Below are positions 36,725 through 45,344 of a DNA stretch of 64,000 bases, in pieces. This DNA comes from Pseudomonas spelaei (GTDB lineage: Bacteria; Pseudomonadota; Gammaproteobacteria; Pseudomonadales; Pseudomonadaceae). A program made the position numbers and the translations under genes. The notes under the pieces are model-generated. The model was not told the DNA's origin, did not search any database, and worked only from the letters and a program-made list of their open reading frames with translations. The stretch's first letter is position 1, and each line of letters starts with the position of its first letter. The DNA lies in NCBI RefSeq assembly GCF_009724245.1, contig NZ_WNNK01000003.1:310001-374000 (forward strand). The letters are read 5' to 3'.

Positions 36725-37650
36725 TATTTGTAACGCTGTTCAAACAGCGCCACCTGATCCGGTGTGATCAACTGAAAGGGCACCCAGACATCCCCCTCCA
36801 CCGGCTCACCCTTGATCAGTTTGATCGCCACTTGCATTGCACTGCTGGCCTGAGCCTTGGGGTCCTGGAACACTGACGCCGCGAGCATCCCGCGTTTGAT
36901 GGCCGCCAGGCCGTCAGGCAGGCCGTCGATGCCGACAATTGCAATCTCGCCCTTGGCTTTGCCGGCTTGTTGCAGGGCCATGGCGGCGCCGATGGCCATT
37001 TCGTCGTTGTTGGCGACGATGGCATCGAAATGGGTGCCGGCCAGCAGCCAGTTGCTGGTCAGGTCCATGCCTTTGTTGCGCTGCCACTCGGCACTTTGCT
37101 GTTCGACGATGGTGATGCCGGGATAGTCCTTGAGCACCTGTTTGACGCCTTCGGTGCGTTCGTGGGTGGCGTTCTGCGCGAGGTCGCCCATGATGATCGC
37201 CAGGCGACCCTTGCCCCCCAGCTTTTCGGCGAGAAAACGCATCTGCAATTGCCCGGCTTCGATCTCTTTGGACGCTACGGTGACCACGCCTTCAGGCAGT
37301 ACGGCCTCGTCGGGGTGGCGGTTGATATAGATCAATGGTGTCTTCGCCGCGACGGCGGCACGGGTGATGTTGGCGGTGGCGGCGGTGTCCACGGGCAACA
37401 CAATCACGGCATCGACCTTCTGGTTGATAAAGCCTTCCACCTGATTGAGCTGGCGAACCACATCGCCTTGGGCATCCTCGAGCTGGAGCTGGACGTCCGC
37501 TTGCTTCGCGGCCTGTTCAAGCCCATTGCGCACATAGGTCATGAAGTTGTCGTCGACCCTGGCGATGCTGACGCCAATGCGATAACTAGCAAATGTCCAT
37601 TGGCTGAAGAGCATTAACAGCGTGGCAAAAAACAAGGTGCAGCGGCTCAT
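36724..37650 (-). CDS. Periplasmic sugar/polyol-binding protein (RbsB-like)
   Basis: The 308-residue protein has a signal peptide ending near TFA-S and the type I periplasmic binding fold: YRIGVSIARVDDNFMTYV, EGFINQKVDAVIVLPVDT, NNDEMAIGAAMALQQAG, IVGIDGLPDGL. It resembles ribose/inositol (IbpA-like) binding proteins. It is third in an operon after a dehydrogenase and a TIM-barrel isomerase; no ATPase or permease gene is beside it. Inositol or a rare sugar is the likely ligand, inferred from the operon. Confidence 0.88.
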   Translation of the reverse strand: MSRCTLFFATLLMLFSQWTFASYRIGVSIARVDDNFMTYVRNGLEQAAKQADVQLQLEDAQGDVVRQLNQVEGFINQKVDAVIVLPVDTAATANITRAAVAAKTPLIYINRHPDEAVLPEGVVTVASKEIEAGQLQMRFLAEKLGGKGRLAIIMGDLAQNATHERTEGVKQVLKDYPGITIVEQQSAEWQRNKGMDLTSNWLLAGTHFDAIVANNDEMAIGAAMALQQAGKAKGEIAIVGIDGLPDGLAAIKRGMLAASVFQDPKAQASSAMQVAIKLIKGEPVEGDVWVPFQLITPDQVALFEQRYK

Positions 37651-37692
37651 GATGGTTTTCCTTTTGTTGTTATGAGTTGAAATTCATCAAGA

Positions 37693-38484
37693 TCAGTGGT
37701 GCAGGGTGAAGGCTTGCCGAAAGCGCTCCAGGGCCGTTTCGTTGTCGCCGCTGGCCCAGCCTTCGAGCCCGACGACGCCGGTGTATCCCATGTCGAACAA
37801 AGCCTTGGCAATCGCCGGGTAATGGATTTCGCCGGTGCCGGGCTCCTTGCGGCCCGGCACATCGGCCACCTGGATTTCGCCGATGGCACTGCCGGCGCGC
37901 TGGATCAGTTCGATCAGGTTACCTTCGCCGATCTGGGCATGGTAAAGGTCCAGGTTCATCTTCAAATGCGCGCTGCCCACGGCCTCGATCAACGCCAGGG
38001 TATCGTCGGCGCGGGCGAAGGGTGTGCCGGGGTGGTCGACCTCGGTGTTGAGGTTCTCCAGCAGGAACACCCGGCCGGCGTCTTCTCCCAGGCGGGCGAT
38101 TTTTTCCAGGGTCTTGCAGGCGCTCAACCACATGCGCCCGCTGGTGTGGGTCACGGGCTTGACCGGCAGGCCTCGATCCCCCAGGCCGGTGCCGTGCAGA
38201 TTGAGGCTGGGGCAATTCAATTGGGCGGCGATGCCCAGGGATTCCCGCGCGCTGCCCAGCAGCAGCTGGATATCGTCGGCATCGGTCAGGTTGCCGGCGA
38301 TGTAGCCGGTCATGGAGGTGAAGTCAGCGCCGCTGGCGACCAGGGCTGCGATGTCCTTTTGTGTCCAGTCCCAGATTTCAACACTGAAACCCAAGGCGTG
38401 AATCCGTTTGACGCGCTCGGTGAAGGGCAGGTCGAGGAAGACCATCTCGGCACTGACGGCCAGTTTGAACGGTATGAAGCTCAT
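37693..38484 (-). CDS. TIM-barrel sugar isomerase/epimerase (hydroxypyruvate-isomerase-like)
   Basis: The start at 38484 (AGGAG upstream) gives 263 residues of the AP-endonuclease-2 TIM-barrel fold. The metal ligands include Glu in LLENLN (~147), Asp in LDLYHAQI (~180), and Glu in VGLEGW. Relatives are Hyi/OtnI and inosose or ketose isomerases. The start overlaps the upstream dehydrogenase stop as ATGA, so it probably acts on that enzyme's product. Confidence 0.87.
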   Translation of the reverse strand: MSFIPFKLAVSAEMVFLDLPFTERVKRIHALGFSVEIWDWTQKDIAALVASGADFTSMTGYIAGNLTDADDIQLLLGSARESLGIAAQLNCPSLNLHGTGLGDRGLPVKPVTHTSGRMWLSACKTLEKIARLGEDAGRVFLLENLNTEVDHPGTPFARADDTLALIEAVGSAHLKMNLDLYHAQIGEGNLIELIQRAGSAIGEIQVADVPGRKEPGTGEIHYPAIAKALFDMGYTGVVGLEGWASGDNETALERFRQAFTLHH

Positions 38485-39506
38485 GAGCGGGCTCCTGGCA
38501 CGGCCACCGGCTTGCCTTGCTGGAAGGATTCGATACAGGCGCGGGCAATGGCCAGGGCTGCGCGGGCATCTTCGCCGCTGGCCAGGGGTTTGGCGCCGGT
38601 ACGCACGCACTCGACAAAGTGGTTGAGCTCGGCGATGTAGGCGTCGCGCAGCAGGTCAGTGTCCATGCGCTGGGTATCGGCCTGGATGCCACCGGCCAGG
38701 TAACGCACCAGGTCGCAGTCGTTGAGGCTGCCCATGGTTAGCATGCCTGCGCTGCCGAACACTTCACCGCGCACGTCATAGCCATAGACCGCCTGGAAGT
38801 TGGCTTCGGCGGTGGCGATGGCACCGTTGTCGAAGCGGATCGTGACCACGGCCGTATCCAGAAAGCCCTTGTCCTTGTAGGCCGGGGCGATCAGCGCATC
38901 CGCCATGACTTGTACCTGAACGGCTTCGGCGCCGGGGTTGAGGTAGCGCAGGGTGTCGAAGTCATGAATCAGGGTTTCGAGAAAAATTACCCATTGCGGC
39001 GAAGCGGCCGGGTTGTTCAAGGCCGGGTCACGGGTCAGCGAGCGCAGCAGTTGCGGCGTACCGATACGGCCGGCGACCACGTCCAGGTGGGCGGTGCGAA
39101 AGCTTTTGGCAAAGCGCCGGTTGAAACCGACTTGCAGCGCGACCTGGGCGTCAGCGGCTGCGGCGATGGCGCGGTCGGCTTCGTCGAGGGTGATGGCCAT
39201 GGGTTTTTCACAAAACACCGCCTTGCCGGCGCGGGCAGCGCTGATCACCAGTTCGGCATGGCTGCGGGCCGGGGCGGCGATCAATACGGCGTCTATTTCC
39301 GGGTCTTCCAGCAGTTGTTGTGGGTCGGTGTAGACCCGCGCGACACCTAACTCCGCCGCCAGGCGAGCGGCCTGGCCGGGTGTCGGGTCGGCGATGGCGG
39401 CCAGGCAGGCACCGGGGATGTGTCGAGCGGCAGTCAGGCCGTGAAAGCTGCCCATACGACCGGCACCGATAAGGCCGAGGCGGATGATCTTGGAAGTAGT
39501 ACCCAT
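38481..39506 (-). CDS. Gfo/Idh/MocA-family dehydrogenase (inositol 2-dehydrogenase-like)
   Basis: The start at 39506 (AAGGAG upstream) gives 341 residues. The NAD motif is GLIGAGRMGSFHG (~10-22), the catalytic Lys is in EKPMAITLDEADRA (~99), and the Asp/His segment is LIHDFDTLRYL. It is first in the operon and lies 67-82 bases downstream of a sigma-54 promoter. It probably oxidises a polyol or sugar, as in inositol catabolism. Confidence 0.88.
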   Translation of the reverse strand: MGTTSKIIRLGLIGAGRMGSFHGLTAARHIPGACLAAIADPTPGQAARLAAELGVARVYTDPQQLLEDPEIDAVLIAAPARSHAELVISAARAGKAVFCEKPMAITLDEADRAIAAAADAQVALQVGFNRRFAKSFRTAHLDVVAGRIGTPQLLRSLTRDPALNNPAASPQWVIFLETLIHDFDTLRYLNPGAEAVQVQVMADALIAPAYKDKGFLDTAVVTIRFDNGAIATAEANFQAVYGYDVRGEVFGSAGMLTMGSLNDCDLVRYLAGGIQADTQRMDTDLLRDAYIAELNHFVECVRTGAKPLASGEDARAALAIARACIESFQQGKPVAVPGARS

Positions 39507-39572
39507 GGATGACTCCTTTTCTTGTTGTTCAATGGCTCCGCGGCAGGCGTTCTGTGCGGGTATGGACAACAG

Positions 39573-39588
39573 AGCAAGCGTCATGCCA
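39573..39588 (-). promoter_or_regulatory. Sigma-54 (-24/-12) promoter of the dehydrogenase operon
   Basis: On the minus strand TGGCATGACGCTTGCT fits TGGCAC-N5-TTGCW, with the invariant GG and GC at the right spacing. It lies ahead of the Gfo/Idh-isomerase-binding-protein operon and opposite a sigma-54 activator gene. Confidence 0.82.
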
Positions 39589-39652
39589 TTTATTAACTGA
39601 TTGAAAATTAAGTATTTATTATTTTGATTATTAAGTAATCGTTCATTTAAAA

Positions 39653-39674
39653 GACATGTCTATACTGACATGTC
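39653..39674. promoter_or_regulatory. Tandem GACATGTC palindromes: candidate enhancer sites
   Basis: GACATGTC is at 39653-39660 and at 39667-39674, 14 bases apart; the second extends to TGACATGTCA. They lie about 65-100 bases upstream of the sigma-54 promoter and just before the activator gene, as expected for its binding sites and autoregulation. Confidence 0.65.
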
Positions 39675-39702
39675 AAAAATATGAACATAGGGGCGAACGT
39701 CG

Positions 39703-41712
39703 ATGCCGGTAAACCCACAGCCCATGGCCTTCAGCGCTGAAGACCTGGATTACATTACGGCCCTGGGGCCTGCGTCCTTGAGTGGCGAACCCATTGCCGA
39801 GCTGGACCGGGCATGGCAAGCGTGCCAGGAAGGACGCACCGTGCGGCCGGCCGGCGTCAGGCAAGTGATCTGGGACTCCTGGCGGCGCAGTGTCGAGGCC
39901 GGCCTTGACTCGGACGATGGCCATTACCGGTTTGTCGCGCCTGACAGCCTGTCGGCCACCCTGACGAAGAATCGGGTGTTGATCGCCGCTGCCGCAGAAG
40001 TCATGCGTGGGTTACTGGCCTACAACCCCAGGGGCCATATCAACCTGACCGATGCCGACGGCACGACCCTGTATTTTTGCGGCCTGGACCTTACCCCGGT
40101 GGGCAGTCGACTGCTGGAGTCGGTACAGGGCACTAACTGCACCGGGCTGGCGATTACCGAGGACCGGTTGATGTACGTGCTGGCCGAGGAAAACTTCGGC
40201 ACCGGCTTGCGTCGACGGCGCATGCACTGCGCCGCAGCGCCCATCCGCGATGATCAGGGCAAGACACTGGCGATGCTGACCCTGACCGCCGAGCCAGGTT
40301 GGTTTCACTTCCATACCCTGGGCACCGTCCAGGCTGCCGCCGAAGCGGTCTCGCGGCAGATGGCGTTGCAAACCCTGTTGGAAGAACAGCAAACCGTGCT
40401 TGAAGTGCTCAATGAGGGCCTGGTGGTGCTGGATGAGCGGGGTCGCATCAAGGCGCTCAACGGCTATGCCCGGCAACTGTTTCGCGTGGGCCGGGACTTG
40501 CTCGGTAGCCCGTTCCAGCGCCTGGGCCAGAGTGAGCTGAGCGCTGAAATCCTGATGCGCGACGGGGAAGGGCTGCGGGACCTGGACTGCACGTTCGAGC
40601 TGCATGATCGCAGCCACCTGGCGTGCCTGGTTTCCGTTTGCGCACTGGAGCAGGGTGGGCGCGTGGTGTCTCTGCGTGAAAACCGGCGTATCCGGGAAAT
40701 CACCCGACGGATCATCGGCACCCAGGCCAGCTACACCTTCGAGACCATTCAGGGCACTTCGCGTGCGATCCAGGACGCCTTGCACCTGGGCCGCATCGCC
40801 AGTCGCAGTGATTCGACCACCTTGATCCTGGGTGAGAGCGGCACCGGCAAGGAACTGTTTGCCCAGGCGATTCATAACGCCAGTGACCGTTGCAGTGGGC
40901 CGTTCGTGGCCGTCAACTGCGGGGCGATTCCGCGGGACCTGGTGCAGAGTGAATTGTTCGGGCATGTCGAGGGCGCCTTCACCGGATCGGCCCGTGGCGG
41001 TTCTGCGGGCAAGTTCGAATTGGCCGATGGCGGCACCATCTTTCTCGACGAAATCGGCGACATGTCATTCGACGCCCAGGTCAGCCTGTTGCGGGTCTTG
41101 CAGGAAGGTGAAGTGACACGTGTGGGGGCCAAGAAATCCCGTCAGGTGGACGTGCGCATCATCGCCGCCACCCACCGTAACCTGAGCCAGGCGGTGGCCG
41201 AAGGTGCCTTCCGGGAAGACCTTTACTACCGGCTCAACGTGCTCAACCTGACGGTGCCGCCGCTGCGTATGCGCCGGGACGATATTCCCTTGTTGGCGCG
41301 GCATTTTCTTGGCCGTTGCGCGCGGTCAATGCGCAAGTCAGTGCAGGGGATCGCACCCGAGGCGTTGGAGATCCTGGCGGCCTACGGTTGGCCGGGCAAT
41401 GTCCGTGAGCTGGAAAACACCATTGAACGTGCGACCAACCTGGCGGTGACCGAGCTGATTCAGGTGGTGGACCTGCCCCTGGAGATCACGCAACGTCCCC
41501 GTCAGGCTGTGTCAGGCAGTAGGCCGCAACCCCAGGTCGCCCAGGATTTGGGCACCCATGAAATGAACGCGATCATCGCGGCCCTCAAGGACACCAGCGG
41601 CAATGTCCGCCTGGCTGCCAGGCAGCTGAATGTGTCCCGTGGCGGGCTGTACAACAAGATGACGCGCTTTGGGCTGAGTGCCGGGGATTTTCGTCAGGCC
41701 CTCAACCACTGA
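39703..41712 (+). CDS. Sigma-54-dependent activator (AcoR-like)
   Basis: The 669-residue protein has an N-terminal GAF-like sensor region (~60-220) and a middle PAS-like segment. The AAA+ domain carries Walker A GESGTGKELF (~377-386), GAFTGS at 424-429 in place of the usual GAFTGA, and Walker B GGTIFLDEIGD. A C-terminal Fis-type HTH (VRLAARQLNVSRGGLYNKM) ends the protein. It opens sigma-54 promoters when a small ligand is bound. It is divergent from the operon with the sigma-54 promoter, so that operon is the target. There is no receiver domain. Confidence 0.9.
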   Translation: MPVNPQPMAFSAEDLDYITALGPASLSGEPIAELDRAWQACQEGRTVRPAGVRQVIWDSWRRSVEAGLDSDDGHYRFVAPDSLSATLTKNRVLIAAAAEVMRGLLAYNPRGHINLTDADGTTLYFCGLDLTPVGSRLLESVQGTNCTGLAITEDRLMYVLAEENFGTGLRRRRMHCAAAPIRDDQGKTLAMLTLTAEPGWFHFHTLGTVQAAAEAVSRQMALQTLLEEQQTVLEVLNEGLVVLDERGRIKALNGYARQLFRVGRDLLGSPFQRLGQSELSAEILMRDGEGLRDLDCTFELHDRSHLACLVSVCALEQGGRVVSLRENRRIREITRRIIGTQASYTFETIQGTSRAIQDALHLGRIASRSDSTTLILGESGTGKELFAQAIHNASDRCSGPFVAVNCGAIPRDLVQSELFGHVEGAFTGSARGGSAGKFELADGGTIFLDEIGDMSFDAQVSLLRVLQEGEVTRVGAKKSRQVDVRIIAATHRNLSQAVAEGAFREDLYYRLNVLNLTVPPLRMRRDDIPLLARHFLGRCARSMRKSVQGIAPEALEILAAYGWPGNVRELENTIERATNLAVTELIQVVDLPLEITQRPRQAVSGSRPQPQVAQDLGTHEMNAIIAALKDTSGNVRLAARQLNVSRGGLYNKMTRFGLSAGDFRQALNH

Positions 41713-41805
41713 GGTCATGTTTCCCTGCTGTGTCTCAGACGTTGCCTGTCCGGCGCAGTGTCGTCTACATTGACCGTCCGCCCCCCACGCCGGAGCCTTG
41801 CCACG

Positions 41806-42435
41806 ATGGACCTTTCAACGCTGCTTCTCTACATCCTCGCCGTCAGCGCCGTGATGATGACGCCCGGTCCTTCAATGCTCCTGGCGTTGAGCAATGGCGC
41901 CTCCAGGGGCATGCGGGTCGCCGGCTTCGGCATCGCGGGCGCGGCCTTGTCCGACCTGCTGTTGATCGGCGCCGTGGGTCTGGGGCTGGGGGCATTGCTC
42001 CAGGCTTCCGAGCACCTGTTCTCACTGGTCAAATGGGTGGGTGCGCTGTATCTGCTGTACCTGGCTTGGGTGTTGTGGCGTGCGCCGACCCGGGCGTTGT
42101 CCGCGTCTGAAGTGGCGAGCACCGCAAGTGGCCGTTCGGCGTTCCTGCGGGCGTTGTTCGTCGGGCTGTCGAATCCCAAGGGGCTGATTTTCTTTTCGGC
42201 GTTCCTGCCGCAATTCATTCAACCCGCCGAACCCGTTGCTCAGCAGTACCTGATACTCGCGGTGATCAGCGTGCTGGTCGACTGCGTGATGATGAGCGCC
42301 TACGCCCTCGGTGGGCGTCATGCCATGCGCAGGTTCTCATCCAGGGTGATGCAGTGGGTCAACCGCAGTTGTGCGGGCATCCTGGTGATGCTGGCGCTGG
42401 GGCTGACCTTGTATCGGCGCCAGGGTAGCCATTGA
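41806..42435 (+). CDS. LysE/RhtB-family exporter
   Basis: The start at 41806 gives 209 residues with six hydrophobic segments and the family opening TPGPSMLLALSNGASRGMR (~21-39), then LSNPKGLIFFSAFLPQF. It exports an amino acid or related small metabolite. It is convergent with the small secreted-protein gene. Confidence 0.87.
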   Translation: MDLSTLLLYILAVSAVMMTPGPSMLLALSNGASRGMRVAGFGIAGAALSDLLLIGAVGLGLGALLQASEHLFSLVKWVGALYLLYLAWVLWRAPTRALSASEVASTASGRSAFLRALFVGLSNPKGLIFFSAFLPQFIQPAEPVAQQYLILAVISVLVDCVMMSAYALGGRHAMRRFSSRVMQWVNRSCAGILVMLALGLTLYRRQGSH

Positions 42436-42747
42436 TCACGGCCGCTGCGGCTTGACCGAGGTGCCGAAGGTATTGCCCATGCGCACGCTGGTGGCGGCCG
42501 GGGTCGAGAGGCCGACCTGATTCGGTGGGCGCTTTTCGATGGGTACGTTCTGCGCTTCTTTATTCTTCTGCGCGGCCTTGGCCGCCTGCGGGTTGTTGCC
42601 CATCTGCTGACTCAGGCAGCCATAGTCCGGCGCTTTGTAGCCATCAACCTTGACCTCGGTACAGCCGCTCGGGGGCGCTTCGGCGTGGGCGATCAACGGC
42701 AGGCCTGCGCACAGCAGCAGGCCGGCAAGGGTCGGGAGCAGCTTCAT
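42436..42747 (-). CDS. Small secreted protein of unknown function
   Basis: The start at 42747 (GGAG in the preceding codons) gives 103 residues, with a signal peptide ending AHA. The mature part has two Cys (SGCTEVKVDGYKAPDYGCLS), then an Ala/Lys/Gln helix and a Pro-rich tail. No family was recognised. It is divergent from vreA; a palindrome lies between. Confidence 0.65.
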   Translation of the reverse strand: MKLLPTLAGLLLCAGLPLIAHAEAPPSGCTEVKVDGYKAPDYGCLSQQMGNNPQAAKAAQKNKEAQNVPIEKRPPNQVGLSTPAATSVRMGNTFGTSVKPQRP

Positions 42748-42818
42748 TTTCGCCTCCATGCGGCCTCGAAGAAGTAGGCCGTTATAGGCGGCAAGTGTAG
42801 TGCACGGCACCTGACGAA

Positions 42819-42846
42819 ACGGTGATGTTTTTTTTGCTATCACCGT
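42819..42846. promoter_or_regulatory. Palindrome between the secreted-protein gene and vreA
   Basis: ACGGTGAT at 42819-42826 and ATCACCGT at 42839-42846 are perfect inverted copies, 12 bases apart. GATGTT/AACATC partly extends the symmetry. The site lies 56-83 bases before vreA and 72-99 before the divergent gene; it may be an operator. Confidence 0.4.
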
Positions 42847-42901
42847 AACATCAGATTCATAAACTGGCCTCAGGATGACGGTTTTCTAGGACACGTCAGC
42901 C

Positions 42902-43630
42902 GTGCAGCGATGCAGAGCGAGGGTCGAGCGGGGGGCTTGGTGGCACGCGGCTTTCGCGTGCTGCTGCTGGGCTTTGCTGTTGATTCTGACAGTGTCGGTG
43001 GGCGTGCGTGCGGCGCAGGCCGAGGTGTCGCCTTTGCTGAACCTCGACCTGCCGGCACAGAACCTGGCGCCGGCCCTGGAAGCCTTCAGCCGGGCCACCG
43101 GGATGGCGGTGCTGGTGGACCGTGAACTGACGCGGGGACGGCGGTCGATTGGGGTGCACGGGCGTTACAGTGCACCGCAGGCCTTGGGCGTATTACTGAC
43201 AGGAACTGGCTTGATGGCGCGTTATGCCCGTAGTGATGCGTTCACCCTGCAGGTACCCGAGGTCAACACGCCTGCGTCGACTCGGGGGCCGAAGGCGCGC
43301 GGCGCCGCGCGGATCAACAGCAGCTACGCCACGGCCTTGCAGCAGGCCATCGAGCGCAGTCTGTGCCGTTCGCCGCAGACCCGTCCGGGCAGCTTTCGCG
43401 CCCTGGTTCAGGTGTGGGTCAATCATGACGGTCTCATCGAACACAGTTTCCTGGTCACCTCAACTGGTGATCTTCAGCGCGACGAGGTACTGGTACGCAC
43501 CCTCGCCAGCACCCAAGTCGAACGTCCGGCACCCAGCTCGTTGCGCTTGCCGGTTACCTTGCTTTTGATGCCCGACACCACAGGAAAACGCATGGAATGC
43601 ACAGCAGGGGAAGGAGTTCCGGGGGCATGA
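42902..43630 (+). CDS. vreA: VreA: STN-domain/TonB-like receptor of the PUMA3 signalling system
   Basis: GTG at 42902 gives 242 residues. A hydrophobic N-terminus (~20-38) is followed by an STN domain (LNLDLPAQNLAPALEAFSR, ~46-95) and a C-terminal periplasmic TonB-like part (~140-230). There is no plug or beta-barrel, as in P. aeruginosa VreA, which signals to the anti-sigma factor VreR. It overlaps vreI by ATGA. Together with vreI, vreR and hxc it matches the PUMA3 phosphate-starvation locus. Confidence 0.85.
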   Translation: MQRCRARVERGAWWHAAFACCCWALLLILTVSVGVRAAQAEVSPLLNLDLPAQNLAPALEAFSRATGMAVLVDRELTRGRRSIGVHGRYSAPQALGVLLTGTGLMARYARSDAFTLQVPEVNTPASTRGPKARGAARINSSYATALQQAIERSLCRSPQTRPGSFRALVQVWVNHDGLIEHSFLVTSTGDLQRDEVLVRTLASTQVERPAPSSLRLPVTLLLMPDTTGKRMECTAGEGVPGA

Positions 43631-44172
43631 AAGACACCGGGCACAGTCCGATGGTCAGGTTGTTCCTGGCATCCTACGATGATTTCAGGGTGCGCCTGCG
43701 CAAGCGCCTGGGGTCGGAGGACCTGGCCAATGATGTCCTGCATGAAACCTACCTGCGGGTCGACCGCATGGAGGAGCCGCCGAACCTGCTGCAACCCAAT
43801 GCCTATCTCTACCGCATGGCCCTGAACATTGCCGCCGACCGACGCCAGGCGGATGCCCGCTTGTTGACCGGCAGTGAAGTCGAAGAGCTGCTGCAAACGG
43901 TGGATGAAGCCCAGGACCCGTCCCGGGTGGTGGGTGGCCAGAAAGAAATCCAGTCCCTGGTCAAGGCCCTCTACGAGCTGCCGGCACGGCGACGCAAGAT
44001 CCTCATTGCCGCTCGGTTGGAAGAGGCGCCGCACCTGGAAATCTCCCAGCGTTTTGGCATTTCTACGCGCATGGTCGAGAAGGAAATCAAGGCGGCCCTG
44101 GGGCATTGCGCACAGCGCCTGGAAAGAAAAGTGATCCAGCGGTTCGGTCCCGGTGCCGGAAAACCGTCTTAA
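43627..44172 (+). CDS. vreI: ECF sigma factor VreI
   Basis: The start at 43627 overlaps the vreA stop and gives 181 residues. Region sigma-2 (DLANDVLHETYLRVDR) and sigma-4 (LEISQRFGISTRMVEKEIK) are clear. FecI-like ECF factors of this type direct RNA polymerase to a few promoters; in P. aeruginosa VreI controls the hxc and DING genes. It is released by VreR when VreA signals. Confidence 0.88.
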   Translation: MKDTGHSPMVRLFLASYDDFRVRLRKRLGSEDLANDVLHETYLRVDRMEEPPNLLQPNAYLYRMALNIAADRRQADARLLTGSEVEELLQTVDEAQDPSRVVGGQKEIQSLVKALYELPARRRKILIAARLEEAPHLEISQRFGISTRMVEKEIKAALGHCAQRLERKVIQRFGPGAGKPS

Positions 44173-44211
44173 GTGTTGAGTCCCTGGAAAAATCCGTGAG
44201 TACCTGCGCGC

Positions 44212-45135
44212 TTGAACATTTTTAGCCTCCCCACCGCTCGCGATACACCCGACAGCCAGCGACGCGGCGAAGCCCGGGACTGGCTGGTTCTCCTGACCTC
44301 GGGCCAGGCCACCGTCGCCGATGCCAAGGCCTTGCGCCAGTGGTGTGCCCAGAGCCCGGAACATGCCCAGGCTTTCGAGCAGGCCAAGGTGTTGTGGCAG
44401 CAATTGGCTGTTGCCACTGAGCAACAGCAACCGCGTCATTTCGGGCGGCGTGCGTTCCTGGGCGGTGCGATTGCGGCGTCGGCCGCACTGGTGATGGTGC
44501 GGGTCACAGTGCCCGGTGGTTTTGCCGGGCTCACGGCGGACTATCGCACCGAAGTGGGCGAGCAACGCCGGGTCGAGCTGGGTGATGGCGTCAGCCTGGA
44601 GCTCAATACCCAGACCCGCATCAGCCGTCGTGAAGAAGGCATCGAGTTGCTGGAAGGCGAGGTTGAGGTGATGGCCGGTGCCGTGCAGCCGCTGAGGGTC
44701 CAGGCGGGCACCGGCTGGGTCACTGCGGCTCGGGCGCGCTTTAATGTGCGCAATACCGACCACAGTGTCTGCGTGACCTGCATCGACGGTTCACTGTTGG
44801 TGCAGGTCGCCGGGCGCAGTGTCCGCCTGGGCAGTGGCAGCCAACTGACCTACGACGCCGCCGGGCTGGGTGAGCCTGTGACCGTGGATACCCAGGCGGT
44901 GATCGCCTGGCGTGAGCAGGTGCTGGTATTCAACAACGCGACCCTGAACACCGTGATTGACGAGATCAACCGTTATCGCCCGGGAATGCTGGTGCTGCTC
45001 AATGCCGAGCTGGGCAAGCGACGGGTGCAGGCGCGTTTCAACCTCAACCAGTTGGCGGGTGTGGCGTTGCTGATTCGTGATGCCTATGGTGCCAAGTGCA
45101 CAGAGTTGCCGGGCGGGGTGGTGTTGTTGAGTTAA
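44212..45135 (+). CDS. vreR: FecR-type anti-sigma regulator VreR
   Basis: The protein has 307 residues: an N-terminal FecR cytoplasmic domain (WLVLLTSGQATVADAKAL), one membrane segment (~82-100), then the periplasmic FecR domain (VELGDGVSLELNTQTRI, VDTQAVIAWREQVLVFNN). It holds VreI and receives the VreA signal. The start TTG at 44212 has no clear ribosome site, so the true N-terminus is uncertain; 39 bases separate it from the vreI stop. Confidence 0.82.
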   Translation: MNIFSLPTARDTPDSQRRGEARDWLVLLTSGQATVADAKALRQWCAQSPEHAQAFEQAKVLWQQLAVATEQQQPRHFGRRAFLGGAIAASAALVMVRVTVPGGFAGLTADYRTEVGEQRRVELGDGVSLELNTQTRISRREEGIELLEGEVEVMAGAVQPLRVQAGTGWVTAARARFNVRNTDHSVCVTCIDGSLLVQVAGRSVRLGSGSQLTYDAAGLGEPVTVDTQAVIAWREQVLVFNNATLNTVIDEINRYRPGMLVLLNAELGKRRVQARFNLNQLAGVALLIRDAYGAKCTELPGGVVLLS

Positions 45136-45149
45136 GTGATCGGCTTTGG

Positions 45150-45330
45150 ACTCGCCCCTCACCCTAACCCTCTCCCCAAAGGGTAGAGGGGACCGACCGA
45201 AGTGTGCTGAGAAACTCTGCGACATGAACGTCCGAGTCGATTATGGATTCACAACGGGACTTTCAGGTCGCAGGATTTCTTGAATATCCCCCGATCAGTT
45301 CCCTCTCCCCTTTGGGGAGAGGGGTGGATC
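45150..45330. repeat. MITE-like intergenic repeat with CCCTCTCCCC ends
   Basis: The left end has CCCTCACCCTAACCCTCTCC...GGGTAGAGGGG (45157-45191). The right end has CCCTCTCCCCTTTGGGGAGAGGG (45301-45323). The inner part includes GACCGACCGAAGTG and GATTCACAACGGGACTTTCAGGTCG. This looks like a short dispersed repeat common in Pseudomonas. It lies between vreR and the convergent hxcW. Confidence 0.6.
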
Positions 45331-45344
45331 TCAAGCCAACCCCA

